Positions 63,633 through 64,000 of a DNA stretch of 64,000 bases are shown piece by piece. A program made the position numbers and the translations under genes. The stretch comes from Acetispira formosa (nom. nud.). GTDB lineage: Bacteria; Desulfobacterota; Desulfarculia; Adiutricales; Adiutricaceae. Positions within the stretch are counted from its first letter, which is position 1; each line of letters begins with the position of its first letter. The stretch covers positions 1,922,001 to 1,986,000 of the forward strand of contig CP026657.1 of the NCBI GenBank assembly GCA_023525915.1, in the 5' to 3' direction. Below the pieces are notes generated by a model. That model had not been told where the DNA came from. It did not search any database and saw only the letters and a list, made by a program, of their open reading frames with translations.

Positions 63633-64000
63633 ATGACAAAATTAGGCCCGAATTTCGCTCTGAAAGTATTTTCCGATTCCGAAGTGGAAAAGATTCATGA
63701 AGAAGCCCTGAAACTTCTGGAAAACACAGGCATGGTTCTGGAAGATGAAAAATATCGCGACATCATGGTTCAGAAAGGCTGCAAGCTCGGCCCCAACAAC
63801 GAACTGCGCATTCCCCGGCAGATGGTAAAGGAGGCCTTGGAGAGCGTGCCCAAAAGCTTCATCCTCTATAATCGCCAGGGTGAGGAAGCCTGCTATTTCG
63901 AAAAAAACAACAGCTATTTCAACCCCGGCGGCTGTTCATTGAGCTGGCTGGAGGAAGATGGCGTCACCTCACGCCCCTCGCTGGCCAAAGACCAAAAAAT
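63633..64000 (+). CDS. MttB-family methyltransferase, 5' part (copy 3, runs off the window)
   Basis: The first 122 codons of a third MttB homologue. The start MTKLGPNFALKVFSDSEVEK is followed by IHEEALKLLENTGMVLEDEK, the family N-terminal helix and strand. IPRQMVKEALESVPKSFILYNRQG then matches the same region of copies 1 and 2 in order. AGGAGAA lies just before the ATG. No in-frame TAG appears in the visible part, but the usual pyrrolysine position is beyond the window, so its type is not settled here. Its divergent position from the sigma-54 activator suggests that activator controls it. Confidence 0.88.
   Translation, partial: MTKLGPNFALKVFSDSEVEKIHEEALKLLENTGMVLEDEKYRDIMVQKGCKLGPNNELRIPRQMVKEALESVPKSFILYNRQGEEACYFEKNNSYFNPGGCSLSWLEEDGVTSRPSLAKDQK

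Overview
This window looks like a chromosome segment of a moderately GC-rich, Gram-negative bacterium. The LPS-type genes (a heptose-kinase-like protein, a GT8 glycosyltransferase and rfaE2) show an outer membrane. The gene order tgt-yajC-secD-secF and the MttB/BCCT quaternary-amine genes fit an anaerobic deltaproteobacterium (Desulfobacterota-like). That placement is inference from gene content; no rRNA or marker comparison was possible.

Layout. 1-9.5 kb: tyrS 3' part, a Nudix hydrolase, a lipoprotein, a class A penicillin-binding protein, gpt with an overlapping APH-fold kinase, a MltD-like lipoprotein transglycosylase, then a 1.2 kb AT-rich gap with one small candidate gene. 9.5-13.2 kb: a large hybrid histidine kinase. 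13.3-22.8 kb (minus): a cysteine desulfurase with nadA, a DnaJ-like protein with rfaE2, and tgt-yajC-secD-secF, with a 263-bp sequence triplicated between yajC and secD. 23.8-31.9 kb: a zinc-ribbon protein, a YgiQ-like radical SAM protein, tRNA-Pro(CGG), a GNAT acetyltransferase, plsC, an RdgC-like gene with a partner, trpS and a short GlmU lacking its acetyltransferase half. 32-44.8 kb (minus): a periplasmic binding protein, der, amgK-murU, era, rnc, mpl, trkH-trkA and metG, largely housekeeping with a strong peptidoglycan-recycling theme (AmgK, MurU, Mpl, plus the transglycosylase upstream). 45.5-47.3 kb: an LPS-kinase-like protein and a tyrosine phosphatase.

47.4-64 kb is the most interesting part. 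It holds a GlxA/GbdR-like regulator, a BCCT transporter, an Asp/Glu racemase-like protein, two full-length MttB-family methyltransferases, an opine-dehydrogenase-like oxidoreductase, an MFS transporter, a PAS/sigma-54 activator and the start of a third MttB homologue. None of the MttB genes contains an in-frame amber codon, so they belong to the non-pyrrolysine group, whose characterised members demethylate quaternary amines onto a corrinoid protein. No corrinoid protein is visible here. Sigma-54 promoter-like sites and repeated TTTTGTCAAAA-type dyads flank the activator on both sides and suggest it drives both the MFS gene and the third MttB gene. GT8 and fused glycosyltransferase/methyltransferase genes sit between the two halves of this region.

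The intergenic space is unusually crowded with repeats: at least four families of 80-360 bp, mostly long imperfect hairpins, some nested in each other. One hairpin copy is interrupted by a 141-bp palindromic insertion flanked by a duplicated TA, with an uninterrupted copy elsewhere in the window. Several repeats abut stop codons or supply the last codons of genes.
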